A stretch of 64,000 nucleotides of DNA from MWAR01 sp035388825 (GTDB taxonomy: Bacteria > Muiribacteriota > Ozemobacteria > Ozemobacterales > Ozemobacteraceae). The notes below the pieces were generated by a model. It ran no database searches. It was not told the origin of the DNA and was given only the letters and a program-made list of their open reading frames with translations. The translations under genes were made by a program, and so were the position numbers. The DNA is taken from assembly GCA_035388825.1 (NCBI GenBank), contig DAOOQQ010000009.1:31438-95437 (forward strand), read 5' to 3'. Below are positions 43,335 through 51,392 of this stretch, piece by piece. Every line of letters begins with the position of its first letter. The stretch's first letter is position 1.

Positions 43335-44318
43335 CTAGACGGGAAACTCGCCTTCCGGGGAATCGCTTTCCCCGTCGTCGTCTCCAGTCTCTGCGTCCGC
43401 GTCTCCGGATTCTTCGGGAACAGCGCTGTCGGAGGCTTTGCGGCCGCACTCGAGATTCAGTTGATCCGCGAACTCCTCGATGACCATGGCGATCGCCGTC
43501 TCCCGGGCTTCCGGAGACGTCGGGCCGGCCCAGGGAATCCGCTCGGGACTCATCGCCGCCAGAAGATCGTGGGACGGCGGCAGGTGCGGAACCATCGCGG
43601 AATCCGCATCCCATAACCGTTCGAGGGCCAGGAGGGCCGCGTGCATCGGTTCGACCTCCTCGACCGCGGCCGGCGGAAGCGGCAGTTCGACCCTCGGATG
43701 CAGCCGTGCCGCGGTGGGCATCACGGCAACCATCAGGTGATCCTCGAGCGCCATTCGCAGCAGCTCCGGCCAGGCATCATACTCGACGCGCGCGATACCC
43801 TGCTTCAACGCGGCGAGCCGCTCGTTCAGCCCCGCGTCGCGCATTCCCGAAACAGCTTCGAGCCGCGCCCGGAGGACGGAGAAGGGGACGTGCAGCATTC
43901 GGGGCCCGAGAAGGATCTGAAGGCCGGGCTGTTCCCCGTAATCCCAGAATTTGTTGAAGCCGCGCGCCGGATAGAACAGCCGGCAGCCGTACAATCCGAC
44001 CGCTCCGGACGACTGGATCAGCCCGAACAGCCTATCCTCGACCGATGGATCGCCGGCCAGGATCGCATCGATCAGCCTCCGGCGGGTGTCGCGATCTATA
44101 TGCGGCTGTATATGATCGTAGACGCTCAGCAGGGCGTGGTTGCGGCTTCGGCGCGGCTCATCCCGGTGCCGGGCGAGAAAGCCCAGGAACGAGAGGAGAT
44201 GCGGCACGCGGCCGAGTTTCCCGGCGGCGATCCGCGTGTGCTTGATCGAGTGGCCGAGCACCGCATACCGGTGTTCGGCCCACAGATGCTCGTATGCCCC
44301 GCGGTGCGCGTGTCTCAT
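43335..44318 (-). CDS. Conserved-looking helical protein of unknown function
   Basis: 327 residues, no signal peptide or TM helix. The N-terminus is His/Arg-rich (MRHAHRGAYEHLWAEHRYAV), the middle largely helical (GVGLYGCRLFYPARGFNKFW; VPFSVLRARLEAV) and the last 30 residues strongly acidic (DADAETGDDDGESD). I recognise no family. ATG 44318 is chosen because an extended -10 lies 30 bases upstream and GAGGGCAGGG precedes it. A longer in-frame start at 44438 would put that promoter inside the gene. Convergent with ccsA, eight bases apart. Confidence 0.7.
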   Translation of the reverse strand: MRHAHRGAYEHLWAEHRYAVLGHSIKHTRIAAGKLGRVPHLLSFLGFLARHRDEPRRSRNHALLSVYDHIQPHIDRDTRRRLIDAILAGDPSVEDRLFGLIQSSGAVGLYGCRLFYPARGFNKFWDYGEQPGLQILLGPRMLHVPFSVLRARLEAVSGMRDAGLNERLAALKQGIARVEYDAWPELLRMALEDHLMVAVMPTAARLHPRVELPLPPAAVEEVEPMHAALLALERLWDADSAMVPHLPPSHDLLAAMSPERIPWAGPTSPEARETAIAMVIEEFADQLNLECGRKASDSAVPEESGDADAETGDDDGESDSPEGEFPV

Positions 44319-44348
44319 CCTGTCCCTGCCCTCGCGTGATGTAGCCGC

Positions 44349-44357
44349 AGTATACCA
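44349..44357 (-). promoter_or_regulatory. Extended -10 promoter of the unknown minus-strand gene
   Basis: The minus strand reads TGGTATACT, 30 bases before ATG 44318, with a Shine-Dalgarno in between. Confidence 0.5.
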
Positions 44358-44412
44358 GCTCCCCCCCGCCGCATCCACGAATTGAGAGACGATTCCCAGG
44401 GATACGAAGACC

Positions 44413-44842
44413 GCTTCACCACAGAGACACCGAGGCACAGAGATACGGGATGATATTCACCACGAAGACACGAAAGAGAAGGGATTCCAAAGATACTCCG
44501 TTGATATACACCCGGGCTTCAGGACCGCATCCGCAGATGGAGGGCAGATGACGCAGATGAAAACAGAGAGGAGCGAATGCCTGGGGTCACCCGACGAGAA
44601 CGAAGAAGGGTCCTTCATTTAGCATGCCGTTCATCTGCGACATCTGTGCCATCTGCGGATGCGGTTCTCGTTCTTCATTGCACATCCCAGGCACGGAGAA
44701 ACGGAGGAGGACGAGCTACAGAAAAAGCGCTCATCACGGAGAACACGAAGAACACAGAGGCCACACAGAGAAAGATCCGATTCTCCGTGGGTTCTCTGTG
44801 TCCGCTGTGTTCTCTGTGCTGAAGGCGTTCTTCGGGGTCCCT
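44413..44842. repeat. Second inverted cluster of short purine-rich repeats
   Basis: This fills the gene-free stretch 44319-44888. Units of the same family as 2750-3092 are nested. GCATCCGCAGATGG...CAGATGACGCAGATGA (44527-44561) pairs with TCATCTGCGACATCTGTGCC...GATGCGG (44630-44663). CACGGAGAACACGAAGAACA (about 44735-44757) pairs with GGTTCTCTGTGTCCGCTGTG (about 44790-44812). No convincing coding potential: the translations (NTEATQRK, VRCVLC) are low-complexity. Confidence 0.75.
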
Positions 44843-44870
44843 GAGAATGCCGCGTGGAGAGGTGGTTCTG

Positions 44871-44879
44871 TGGTATCTT
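44871..44879 (+). promoter_or_regulatory. Extended -10 promoter of rarD, leaderless spacing
   Basis: TGGTATCTT ends nine bases before ATG 44889, with no Shine-Dalgarno between, so the mRNA would begin at or next to the start codon. Confidence 0.45.
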
Positions 44880-44888
44880 CACGGCGCC

Positions 44889-45773
44889 ATGACGACGAAC
44901 AGGAGCACCGGTGCCGGGGTCGCGGCGGGAATCGCCGCCTACGCGCTGTGGGGCTTTCTGCCCTTCTACTGGAAAGCCGTCGAGCAGGTGCCACCCCTGG
45001 AGATCCTCTGCCACCGCATCATCTGGTCGGTAATCTTCCTGCTGCCCTTCGCCGGCGGCTTCGCGGGCCTCCTCCGGCTGCGCGCGCTACTCGATACGCG
45101 CACCCTGCGCGTGTTCATCCCCTCCGCGCTGCTCCTCGGCGCGAACTGGCTGACCTACATCTACGCCGTCAACACCGGCCGGATCATCGAATCCAGCCTG
45201 GGCTACTTCCTGACCCCGTTCGTGAGCATGTTTCTCGGCAGGCTCCTGCTGGGCGAAACCCTCCGGCCGGTCCAGAAAGGCGCGGTCGGCATCGCCGCGG
45301 CCGGCGTCGGCTGGATGGTCGTCCGGGCCGGCGGCTTTCCGGGAATCGCCCTCTTTCTCGCCGTGACCTTCGGCATCTACGGTCTGCTGCGCAAGATCGC
45401 CCCGCTCGGCTCGATCGACGGGCTGATGCTCGAAACGCTGCTGCTCGCCCCGGCCGCCCTCGGCTGGGTGCTCGTGATCGCCGCGAAGGGCACGGGAGCG
45501 TTCGGCGGGCCGTCCCTGAGCGTGACGCTCCTGCTCGTCGGCGCGGGTGCCGTCACCTCCCTCCCGCTGCTGCTGTTCGGGGCATCGGCGCGGCGCGTGT
45601 CCCTGACGGCCCAGGGTTTCATGCAATATATATCACCAACAATACAATTTTTCCTCGGATGGCTCCGGTTCGGGGAGCCCCTGTCACCGGACAAGTTCGC
45701 CGGCTTCCTGCTCATCTGGGCCGCACTGGCCCTGTTCACCGTGGATTCCCTCCGCGCCGCGCACCATCGTTGA
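44889..45773 (+). CDS. rarD: RarD/EamA-type drug-metabolite transporter
   Basis: 294 residues with ten predicted TM helices (two EamA units). RarD signatures: GIAAYALWGFLPFYWKAV at the N-terminus, EILCHRIIWSV, LLLGANWLTYIYAVNTGRIIESSLGYFLTPF, and LLLFGASARRVSLTAQGFMQYISPTIQFFLG. The substrate in the membrane is unknown. Codons for QYISPTIQF (about 45623-45652) are AT-rich (TAT ATA TCA CCA ACA ATA) in an otherwise GC-rich gene. Likely single-gene unit, followed by the promoter at 45770. Confidence 0.93.
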   Translation: MTTNRSTGAGVAAGIAAYALWGFLPFYWKAVEQVPPLEILCHRIIWSVIFLLPFAGGFAGLLRLRALLDTRTLRVFIPSALLLGANWLTYIYAVNTGRIIESSLGYFLTPFVSMFLGRLLLGETLRPVQKGAVGIAAAGVGWMVVRAGGFPGIALFLAVTFGIYGLLRKIAPLGSIDGLMLETLLLAPAALGWVLVIAAKGTGAFGGPSLSVTLLLVGAGAVTSLPLLLFGASARRVSLTAQGFMQYISPTIQFFLGWLRFGEPLSPDKFAGFLLIWAALALFTVDSLRAAHHR

Positions 45774-45798
45774 CGCCGATGGCGGGGGACCCTAGAAT
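45770..45798 (+). promoter_or_regulatory. Promoter of the pseudopilin operon (TTGACG-17-TAGAAT)
   Basis: The best sigma-70-like promoter in the window: TTGACG (45770-45775) overlaps the end of rarD, followed by a 17-base spacer and TAGAAT (45793-45798). The GTG start is 35 bases downstream behind AGAGGAGA. Confidence 0.7.
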
Positions 45799-45832
45799 GA
45801 TAGAGAAGACGGATGGCGGAAGAGGAGATACG

Positions 45833-47896
45833 GTGAAGGCAGCCCGCCGGGGAATGATTCTTCCCCTGATGATCGTCCTGGTGTCGCTGATGATGACACT
45901 GGGCATCGCGTTCATGAGCTCGACCGTCCAGTCGAAGAACATCTTCCAGGTCTTCTACCGCGACGATCTCGCACGGCTGATCGCCCAGAGCGCGATCGAC
46001 GAGTGGCGCGCCGGGTTCCAGGAAAAACTGCGCACGAACGTGAAGCTCCAGGCTTTGATCGCGAATCCGGAAACGCCCGCGGCGCCTCTTCCCGTCGCGA
46101 TCGCCGAGCTTCCGGCCACGGCCGGCCTGATCGGGAGAGTCGCGGGGGGAAACGCCACGATCGATTGCCTCGTGCGGGTGAGCGACGTCGATGCCGCGCT
46201 GATCGAGGAGTTCGGCGGAACGACGAAGCGCAGCGCCTACAAGGGCGAATACCAGGCGACCCTCGCCGTGAGCGTCGCCGTGACGCTGCGTTCGGGCGGC
46301 TCGAGCCGCTCCTCGGTGTTCGTCGAGGAGTTCGATCTCAAGCGCCTCTGCATGCGCAGCAATCCGTCCGAGCGTGCCGGAAAGGGCTACACCTCGACCG
46401 CATCCAACGATTACGTGCTGTTCGTGCGCGACTGCCTCGGCGAGTTCGACCAGTTCAACGGCCGGTCCATGAACAACAACGATCGGATGCTGCTGATCTC
46501 GCATGCCGATCCGGCCCGCCGCGGAAAGATCTTTCTGGGCTGCGCCCGCCCTTCGGCAACCGACCGGGAGCAGAAATACGTGTATCTGAACGTCGACGAA
46601 CGCATGCAGTCGCTGATTCCCGCGCCGCCGCCGCCCCTCGAGATTCCCTGGGCGACGCTGAAACAGGCGGACATGATGCCGAAATTCACCGCCGAGATCG
46701 AGAAGATCATCGACGAAGCGCGCGAGAAGGCCGATGGCGAGATCGAACTCTCTCCCGATCGCATCAAGACCACGATCTCCGTCGATTTCAAGCCGCTTCC
46801 GGGCAAGGGAAACGCCCTCCAGATCCTCTGGGCCCGGATCGTCGCCCTGTTCAATCATTTCTTCGACCGGAAGAGCAACACCCGCGACGGCAACAAGGAC
46901 GAAGCCGTGCGGCTGATGGGCGACCAGAACACCGACATCGCGATGTGCAACCTCATCGAGGGCAACGTGCGCCAGAGGTTCTGGCAGACCGCCACGTTCA
47001 AGGTCGATCTGACGCAGATCACCGACAATGCCGAGGTGCGGGAAGAGATCCGCAAACAGTGCGAAGGCAAGATGGACATCGACCTGAAGTATTTCACCCC
47101 CGAAGAGATAAACCTGATGCAGTCCACAGGCGGCAACGAAAAGGCCGCCGAGGTCTACCGGGTGGTGAAGCAGTTCCAGGAGCGCGACAAGACCCTGCTG
47201 ATGTCGATGCCCAACGACCTGTATCCGCTCAAGACGGGCGCGAGCTACGGCGACCGGAACGGCACGGGCAAGGACCCCGAGCCGCCCTTCCACGGCCGCA
47301 CCGGGGCGGTTGATTTCGTTGGCTTCATGCCGTATTCCGCGTTCCTGACCCGGTCCTACCGGTTCGCCACCAGCGACGATCTGTATGCCAGCCCGTTTTA
47401 CGACGCTCGACAGAACGTGCTGAAGCTCAACGGCGTGTTCATGATCGCCGACGAGGCCGGCGGGCTGACGATCAGAAAAGGGCTGCAGTATGAGGGAACC
47501 GGTGTTCTGCTTTCGTACGGAAACATCACCGTCGAGGGCGCGTTCACGAAAAAGTCGCCCGATGCCGGCCCGTGCGCCCTGTTCACCTACGACGGCATCA
47601 TCAAGGCCAACGCCGTCGAGCAGGGCCGGATCGAGGCTTCGCTGATCGCGCTGAACTACCGGTTCGATCCGGCGGCACCCTCGAGCCCCCGCAGCTTCGT
47701 CGATTTTTCTGGCCGGCGGGCCGATGTGCTCGGAAACCTCGTCGTCGATCGGATCAACATCGATTCGATGGCGCAGAACGAAACGAACCGCATCGAGTAT
47801 GACAGCGGAACCCTTTCCGGGGCGACCCGGTATGAGGTGACCCTGGGCGGCCGGCTGCGAACCCTGAGAATGGTGTACAACGATGCCGCGAACTGA
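45833..47896 (+). CDS. Large PilX/GspK-like pilus or pseudopilus assembly protein
   Basis: 687 residues. A short basic leader (KAARRG) then MILPLMIVLVSLMMTLGIAFMSS forms the type IV pilin-like hydrophobic helix, with Gly7 at the putative cleavage site. The next residues (SAIDEWRAGFQEKL) continue an alpha1-like helix, and a long soluble domain follows. I do not recognise the rest. It is much larger than normal minor pilins. GTG 45833 has AGAGGAGA just upstream. Two more pilin-type genes overlap downstream (14 and 1 bases), so the three are one assembly unit. It may be a secreted-surface filament tip subunit (inference). Confidence 0.7.
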   Translation: MKAARRGMILPLMIVLVSLMMTLGIAFMSSTVQSKNIFQVFYRDDLARLIAQSAIDEWRAGFQEKLRTNVKLQALIANPETPAAPLPVAIAELPATAGLIGRVAGGNATIDCLVRVSDVDAALIEEFGGTTKRSAYKGEYQATLAVSVAVTLRSGGSSRSSVFVEEFDLKRLCMRSNPSERAGKGYTSTASNDYVLFVRDCLGEFDQFNGRSMNNNDRMLLISHADPARRGKIFLGCARPSATDREQKYVYLNVDERMQSLIPAPPPPLEIPWATLKQADMMPKFTAEIEKIIDEAREKADGEIELSPDRIKTTISVDFKPLPGKGNALQILWARIVALFNHFFDRKSNTRDGNKDEAVRLMGDQNTDIAMCNLIEGNVRQRFWQTATFKVDLTQITDNAEVREEIRKQCEGKMDIDLKYFTPEEINLMQSTGGNEKAAEVYRVVKQFQERDKTLLMSMPNDLYPLKTGASYGDRNGTGKDPEPPFHGRTGAVDFVGFMPYSAFLTRSYRFATSDDLYASPFYDARQNVLKLNGVFMIADEAGGLTIRKGLQYEGTGVLLSYGNITVEGAFTKKSPDAGPCALFTYDGIIKANAVEQGRIEASLIALNYRFDPAAPSSPRSFVDFSGRRADVLGNLVVDRINIDSMAQNETNRIEYDSGTLSGATRYEVTLGGRLRTLRMVYNDAAN

Positions 47897-48350
47897 GCCG
47901 CGCAGCGGGTTTTCCTTTCTCGAGGTCCTGGCGGCCATCATCTTCCTCATGGTCTGCCTGACGTTCCTGTATTCCACGCTCTCTTCGTCGCAGCGCGGCA
48001 CGACGGATTCCTACCGGGAAACGATCGCCTACACGCTCGCCGGGGAAGCCGTGGAGTGGGTCGCGGGGCTCGGCTACGAGCGGCTGTGCGAGATCGCCCG
48101 AACACCGGGAAACGTGGTCGAGACGCGCCTCGGGCTCGGCTCGTTCCGCAATGTTGCGGCGGTGGCCTACGATGACGGTTCGACGGCCACGTATCACGAG
48201 GATTACACGCCGTTCGAACGCAAAATCGAAGTGATGCCCGACACGGCGGCCCGGCTGGTGCTGGTGCGCGTCACGGTCCAGGCGCGCGAGTTCGGGTTCA
48301 TCCGGCGCCACGGGATCGTCCTGGAACGGATCGTGGGGGCCGACTACTGA
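47883..48350 (+). CDS. Type IV pilin-like (GspI/PilV-type) minor pseudopilin
   Basis: 155 residues. The prepilin peptidase site is RSG-FSFLEVLAAIIFLMVCLTFLY, with Gly9 before Phe and Glu at +5, followed by the conserved N-terminal helix. The globular part is short and Glu/Arg rich. Glu5 and the helix match type II secretion or type IV pilus minor pilins such as GspI or PilV, but the exact class is uncertain. It starts 14 bases before the end of the large upstream gene. Confidence 0.82.
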   Translation: MPRTEPRSGFSFLEVLAAIIFLMVCLTFLYSTLSSSQRGTTDSYRETIAYTLAGEAVEWVAGLGYERLCEIARTPGNVVETRLGLGSFRNVAAVAYDDGSTATYHEDYTPFERKIEVMPDTAARLVLVRVTVQAREFGFIRRHGIVLERIVGADY

Positions 48351-48976
48351 TGAGACGCGGCGTCACGCTGGTCGAGATGATGATCGTCACGGTCATCGGC
48401 ATCCTGCTGCTGATCCCGACGATCGATTTCCTGGTGATGTCGCGGAAATCCGCCTATCAGGGCCTCGAACGCCTCGACACGCTGGCTTCGGCCCGCCTCG
48501 TGCTCGAGCAGATTCAGCGCGACGTGAAGTCGCTGTGCTTCAACGACTCCTACGGCTACTCGGTCGCGCAGGCGGCCGACAAGACCGTCTGGCAGTTTCC
48601 CGTCTTCCCGGCCGGAGATCTGAAAGCCCGGCCGCCGGGCGGCGAGAATTATGCCTGCTGGGTGCGGTACATCTACGAGCCGGCGAAGCGCACGATCGTC
48701 CGGCAGGAAGTGCGGCATCCGGCACTCCATGCCCCCGAGGCGCAGGTGAGCCGGGTGCTGGCAACCAACGTGGGGGCGTTTTCCTTCGAGCGGAAGCCGA
48801 TGTTCGGTCTCGATGCCTTCGACATCGACATCACCTGCATACCGGCCCACCCTGGGCGGCAGCAGGTCCGGACGCGGCTGCGGACCGCGGTGCGCTCGGA
48901 ATTTCTCGCCCGGCTCGAACGAAACCCGGCCCAGATCACCAACCGGCGCTCTCCGGTCGACATCGCGGCCCCCTGA
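48350..48976 (+). CDS. Type IV pilin-like (GspJ/PilW-type) minor pseudopilin
   Basis: 208 residues. N-terminal MRRG-VTLVEMMIVTVIGILLLIP has the prepilin cleavage Gly and Glu5. The globular domain (LEQIQRDVKSLCFN, WVRYIYEPAKRTIVRQE, LATNVGAFSFER) resembles GspJ-type proteins. The ATG shares a base with the preceding stop (TGATG). No secretion ATPase, secretin or prepilin peptidase is in the window. Confidence 0.8.
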   Translation: MRRGVTLVEMMIVTVIGILLLIPTIDFLVMSRKSAYQGLERLDTLASARLVLEQIQRDVKSLCFNDSYGYSVAQAADKTVWQFPVFPAGDLKARPPGGENYACWVRYIYEPAKRTIVRQEVRHPALHAPEAQVSRVLATNVGAFSFERKPMFGLDAFDIDITCIPAHPGRQQVRTRLRTAVRSEFLARLERNPAQITNRRSPVDIAAP

Positions 48977-49008
48977 AACCCGGCTGCCGGGCTCGTCGCA
49001 GGGGACAG

Positions 49009-49038
49009 TTGCGCATTGGGGCTTCGAGAGATTATTCT
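49009..49038 (+). promoter_or_regulatory. Possible promoter of the Thr-rich lipoprotein gene
   Basis: TTGCGC (49009-49014), an 18-base spacer and TATTCT (49033-49038), ahead of AGGAGGAT and ATG 49068. Confidence 0.4.
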
Positions 49039-49067
49039 TGTAAGAGATTTTTATCAGGAGGATAACC

Positions 49068-49406
49068 ATGAAACTGCGCAATCTGTTCCGGGGTTCCCTG
49101 TTCATCGTCCTTGCGTTGATCGTCTCGATCAACCTGACCGGCTGCGATATGGCCCAGATCGGCGATTTCATCACCAAGGTCGCCGACATCGTGACCAAGG
49201 TCGGCACGGCGCTGAAGGATTTCGGGGCCAGCATCAAGAGCCAGGCCTCCTCGACCGACTCGACGGCCTCGTCCACGGCCCAGACGCCGACGGTGACGAC
49301 AACGCCAACAACCACCACCACGACGACGACCCCGGCAACGGCCACGACGACGCAAAGCGTCGGCCAGACCGAAGCGACCACCTCGAAGGATACGCCCGGC
49401 CAGTAA
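49068..49406 (+). CDS. Small Thr-rich lipoprotein of unknown function
   Basis: 112 residues. A lipoprotein signal peptide ends SINLTG-Cys26. A short helical stretch (IGDFITKVADIVTKVGTAL, about 31-49) could be amphipathic. The C-terminal half is Ser/Thr-rich (PTTTTTTTTPATATTT), probably an extended linker or glycosylation-prone tail. Strong AGGAGGAT precedes the start. A terminator follows 23 bases after the stop. It may serve the pseudopilin operon just upstream, but this is only position-based. Confidence 0.8.
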   Translation: MKLRNLFRGSLFIVLALIVSINLTGCDMAQIGDFITKVADIVTKVGTALKDFGASIKSQASSTDSTASSTAQTPTVTTTPTTTTTTTTPATATTTQSVGQTEATTSKDTPGQ

Positions 49407-49428
49407 GCCCGATTCGGCACCAACGCGA

Positions 49429-49463
49429 AACCGCCCCGAAACAAGCTGTTCGGGGCGGTTTTC
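49429..49463. terminator. Bidirectional rho-independent terminator
   Basis: A perfect 12-base-pair stem (AACCGCCCCGAA, loop ACAAGCTG) ends in TTTTC on the plus strand and begins after GCGAAA on the minus strand. It separates the convergent lipoprotein and propeller genes. Confidence 0.85.
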
Positions 49464-49475
49464 TGTCTGCGGCGA

Positions 49476-50123
49476 TCAGTTGTTGTGCATGAACACCTTC
49501 CACTCGCCATCCTTGAACCGGCTGACGCTGCCGCCGACCGTCGCGACCCAGAGGGTGTCGCCGGTCACGGTCAGCGACTGGACGCTGTTCTCATGCATGC
49601 CTGACGTGCTGTCGTAGGTCTTCCAGGCTTCGCCGTCGAAGCTGGCGACGCCGGAAGGAGTGCCGACCCAGACGAGGCCCTTCTCGTCGACGGCCACGTC
49701 GCGGATCACGTCGTTGGGAAGGCCGTTTTTCGCAGTGAAGCGTTTCCACTCGGCCCCTTCGAGGTTGCAGGAGCTGAGTCCCTCGTTCGTGCCGATCCAG
49801 ACGCGGCCGCCGCGCTCGTCGACGGCGAGGGTGGTGATGCAGTCGGAGATCAGCCCGTCGCTCAGCTCGGGAGCCGACTTGGTGTTCTTCATGTTGAAAT
49901 TCTTCGTGTTGGCGCCGTCGTAGACCACGATGCCGTCGCCCCAGGTGCCGACCCACAGCCGGTCGCCCTGGACGGCATAGGCGCGCATATAGGTGTTCAG
50001 CAGGGTGTCTTTGCGAAAGTATTTCATCCAGTTCGTCGCCGCGTCGGCGCGGATGGGGGCCGCGAACAGCGCGATCAGGCCGAACAGGGTGAGCAGCAGC
50101 GGAATGCGCCGGGTGTCGTTCAT
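49476..50123 (-). CDS. Secreted beta-propeller (two-component-regulator-propeller-like) protein
   Basis: 215 residues with a signal peptide (about 7-28). At least four repeats of a propeller strand pattern: DRLWVGTWGDGIVVYDG, GRVWIGTNEGLSSCN, GLVWVGTPSGVASFDG and DTLWVATVGGSVSRFKDG. Such repeats form periplasmic sensor domains in hybrid two-component systems, yet here there is no kinase domain and the protein would be a partial propeller. Shine-Dalgarno GGGAGG before ATG 50123. The repeats resemble those of the zinc-ribbon propeller protein at 27986. Confidence 0.8.
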   Translation of the reverse strand: MNDTRRIPLLLTLFGLIALFAAPIRADAATNWMKYFRKDTLLNTYMRAYAVQGDRLWVGTWGDGIVVYDGANTKNFNMKNTKSAPELSDGLISDCITTLAVDERGGRVWIGTNEGLSSCNLEGAEWKRFTAKNGLPNDVIRDVAVDEKGLVWVGTPSGVASFDGEAWKTYDSTSGMHENSVQSLTVTGDTLWVATVGGSVSRFKDGEWKVFMHNN

Positions 50124-50200
50124 GGGTGTGCCTCCCCTTCGATTCTGAGTCTGTGAGGGTTCTATCAACTCATCGGCCGGCAAGGGGGGAAACCTGAGGA

Positions 50201-50875
50201 CTATTCGAAGAACGGCATCTCGATCGCCAGGGTGCCGGTGCCGGTCTTGACGTTCAGCAGCTCCGATACCGACGGCATGGCCGGAAGCCCGGGCAGATAC
50301 GGCAGGATCGGGGGCGCCGACGCCGGGGCTCTCTCCTGGAATCGGCTGCCCCGGCTGAAGGTGTGCTGGATCAGGGTTTTTTCGCCCGATCGCAGCCCGA
50401 CGTGAGGAAAACAGACCCGCCGGATGCTCCGCACGAGGCCGAACAGGCGCTTGAATTTCATCTCGACCTCGATCCGGAACACACCCGGGGCGAGGTCGCG
50501 CAGGTCGGTATGATACCGGGCGGTATAATCGAACCCGAGGCCGGAGGAGTGGCCTGTGTCGATGCTCGTGCGACGCGCCTCGCGCTCGGTCTGTTCGATG
50601 TTTCCGCGATACCTGCCATTGATGTATAGTTTGCCATACTCGGGAAGCCGGTCCGGCCGGTCGCCGGTATACAGGATGTCGATCGCCAGACTGGCCTTCA
50701 GGCCCCTGCGCTGCTGGTTTTGCGGGGTGTGCAGCGGGGCTTTGCAGAAGGGGCAGTACATCGCGAGCCCCGAGAGGCCTTTGGCCCCGCATTCACCGCA
50801 GTCGAGCGCCGTCGCGGAGTCCGGGCAAAGCAGCAGCCCGGCCAGCAGCAGGCAGAGAAGGGTGAACGTGCGCAT
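50201..50875 (-). CDS. Exported protein with a Cys-quartet (zinc-ribbon-like) N-terminus
   Basis: 224 residues. A signal peptide (about 3-23) is followed directly by CGECGAKGLSGLAMYCPFC, a CX2C...CX2C zinc-ribbon-like quartet. A beta-rich domain comes next (ASLAIDILYTGDRPDRLPEYGKLYINGRYRG; FRIEVEMKFKRLFGLVRSI). A zinc ribbon outside the cytoplasm is unusual, and the cysteines might form disulfides instead. I do not recognise a family. A promoter abuts the ATG (leaderless spacing). It lies upstream of, and probably with, the propeller gene at 49476. Confidence 0.7.
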   Translation of the reverse strand: MRTFTLLCLLLAGLLLCPDSATALDCGECGAKGLSGLAMYCPFCKAPLHTPQNQQRRGLKASLAIDILYTGDRPDRLPEYGKLYINGRYRGNIEQTEREARRTSIDTGHSSGLGFDYTARYHTDLRDLAPGVFRIEVEMKFKRLFGLVRSIRRVCFPHVGLRSGEKTLIQHTFSRGSRFQERAPASAPPILPYLPGLPAMPSVSELLNVKTGTGTLAIEMPFFE

Positions 50876-50882
50876 GCCGGGC

Positions 50883-50911
50883 AGTATACCGTTTGGGCGC
50901 GTTTCCGTAAA
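50883..50911 (-). promoter_or_regulatory. Promoter of the exported Cys-quartet gene (TTTACG-17-TATACT)
   Basis: On the minus strand TATACT (50883-50888) is followed by only GCCCGGC before ATG 50875. A 17-base spacer leads back to TTTACG. This predicts a leaderless transcript. Confidence 0.5.
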
Positions 50912-50939
50912 CGGTTCCCCATTCGACGGAAGCGACCGA

Positions 50940-50970
50940 TCCGCAGATGGCGCAGATGACACAGATGGCC
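50940..50970. repeat. Short repeat of the CAGATGGCGCAGATGACACAG type
   Basis: A single-arm copy of the family found at 2750-3092 and 44413-44842, in the gap between the exported Cys-quartet gene and the small protein gene. Confidence 0.6.
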
Positions 50971-51093
50971 CACACAGCCGGCCACGTCTCGAGGGTGAGC
51001 TTTTCTCGGGGCGAATGCTCAGGAAATTTCGGGAGTATGCCGATAGCAGGTTGTGTCCGGAGATCTATCTCATCCTAAGGAGAGACGGTTCAC

Positions 51094-51246
51094 ATGAAGC
51101 AGAAATCGGTGCTCTCTCCCCTGATTCGGGCGTATTCCGACTCCCTGATGGGCTTCATCCGTTTCCTGCGGGACCGGTTTCCGCTGGTGACGACGAATGG
51201 GGCCATCGCGCCGTTGGAAGAGCTCGAAGACGACTCGAATCGCTGA
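51094..51246 (+). CDS. Small protein (50 aa) of unknown function
   Basis: It begins MKQKSVLSPLIRAYSDSL and continues with an aromatic/basic stretch (MGFIRFLRDRF) and an acidic tail (LEELEDDSNR). The sequence is balanced and non-repetitive. AAGGAGAG lies ten bases before the ATG and a hairpin follows 27 bases after the stop. These make a real small gene plausible, though no family is recognised. Confidence 0.55.
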   Translation: MKQKSVLSPLIRAYSDSLMGFIRFLRDRFPLVTTNGAIAPLEELEDDSNR

Positions 51247-51273
51247 ATCACGTCGCACGAACGATCACGCCAG

Positions 51274-51312
51274 CCGCCTTTTCCCTCGCCGGAAAAGGCG
51301 GTTCGATCTTTC
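51274..51312 (+). terminator. Probable terminator after the 50-aa gene
   Basis: An 11-base-pair stem (CCGCCTTTTCC, loop CTCGCC, GGAAAAGGCGG) is followed by TTCGATCTTTCT. The U-run is imperfect. Confidence 0.6.
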
Positions 51313-51325
51313 TCCGCCGGAATAG

Positions 51326-51354
51326 TTGCATTCTCTCCGGGAGTCGGCTAAGAT
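51326..51354 (+). promoter_or_regulatory. Promoter (TTGCAT-17-TAAGAT) of the 205-aa protein gene
   Basis: TTGCAT at 51326-51331, exactly 17 bases, then TAAGAT at 51349-51354, which is 38 bases before ATG 51393. Confidence 0.55.
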
Positions 51355-51392
51355 AAAGAAAAATTTATCCCGGCCGGGAAAGTGCTGCACGC

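Noticed and set aside
44413..44842. Short proteins encoded in the second repeat cluster
   Set aside because: Low-complexity translations of repeat units on both strands, with no ribosome sites that fit.
44624..45832. Extension of the pilin-like protein 403 codons upstream
   Set aside because: It would cover the repeat cluster and rarD in another frame. The GTG at 45833 has a Shine-Dalgarno, a promoter and the prepilin leader.
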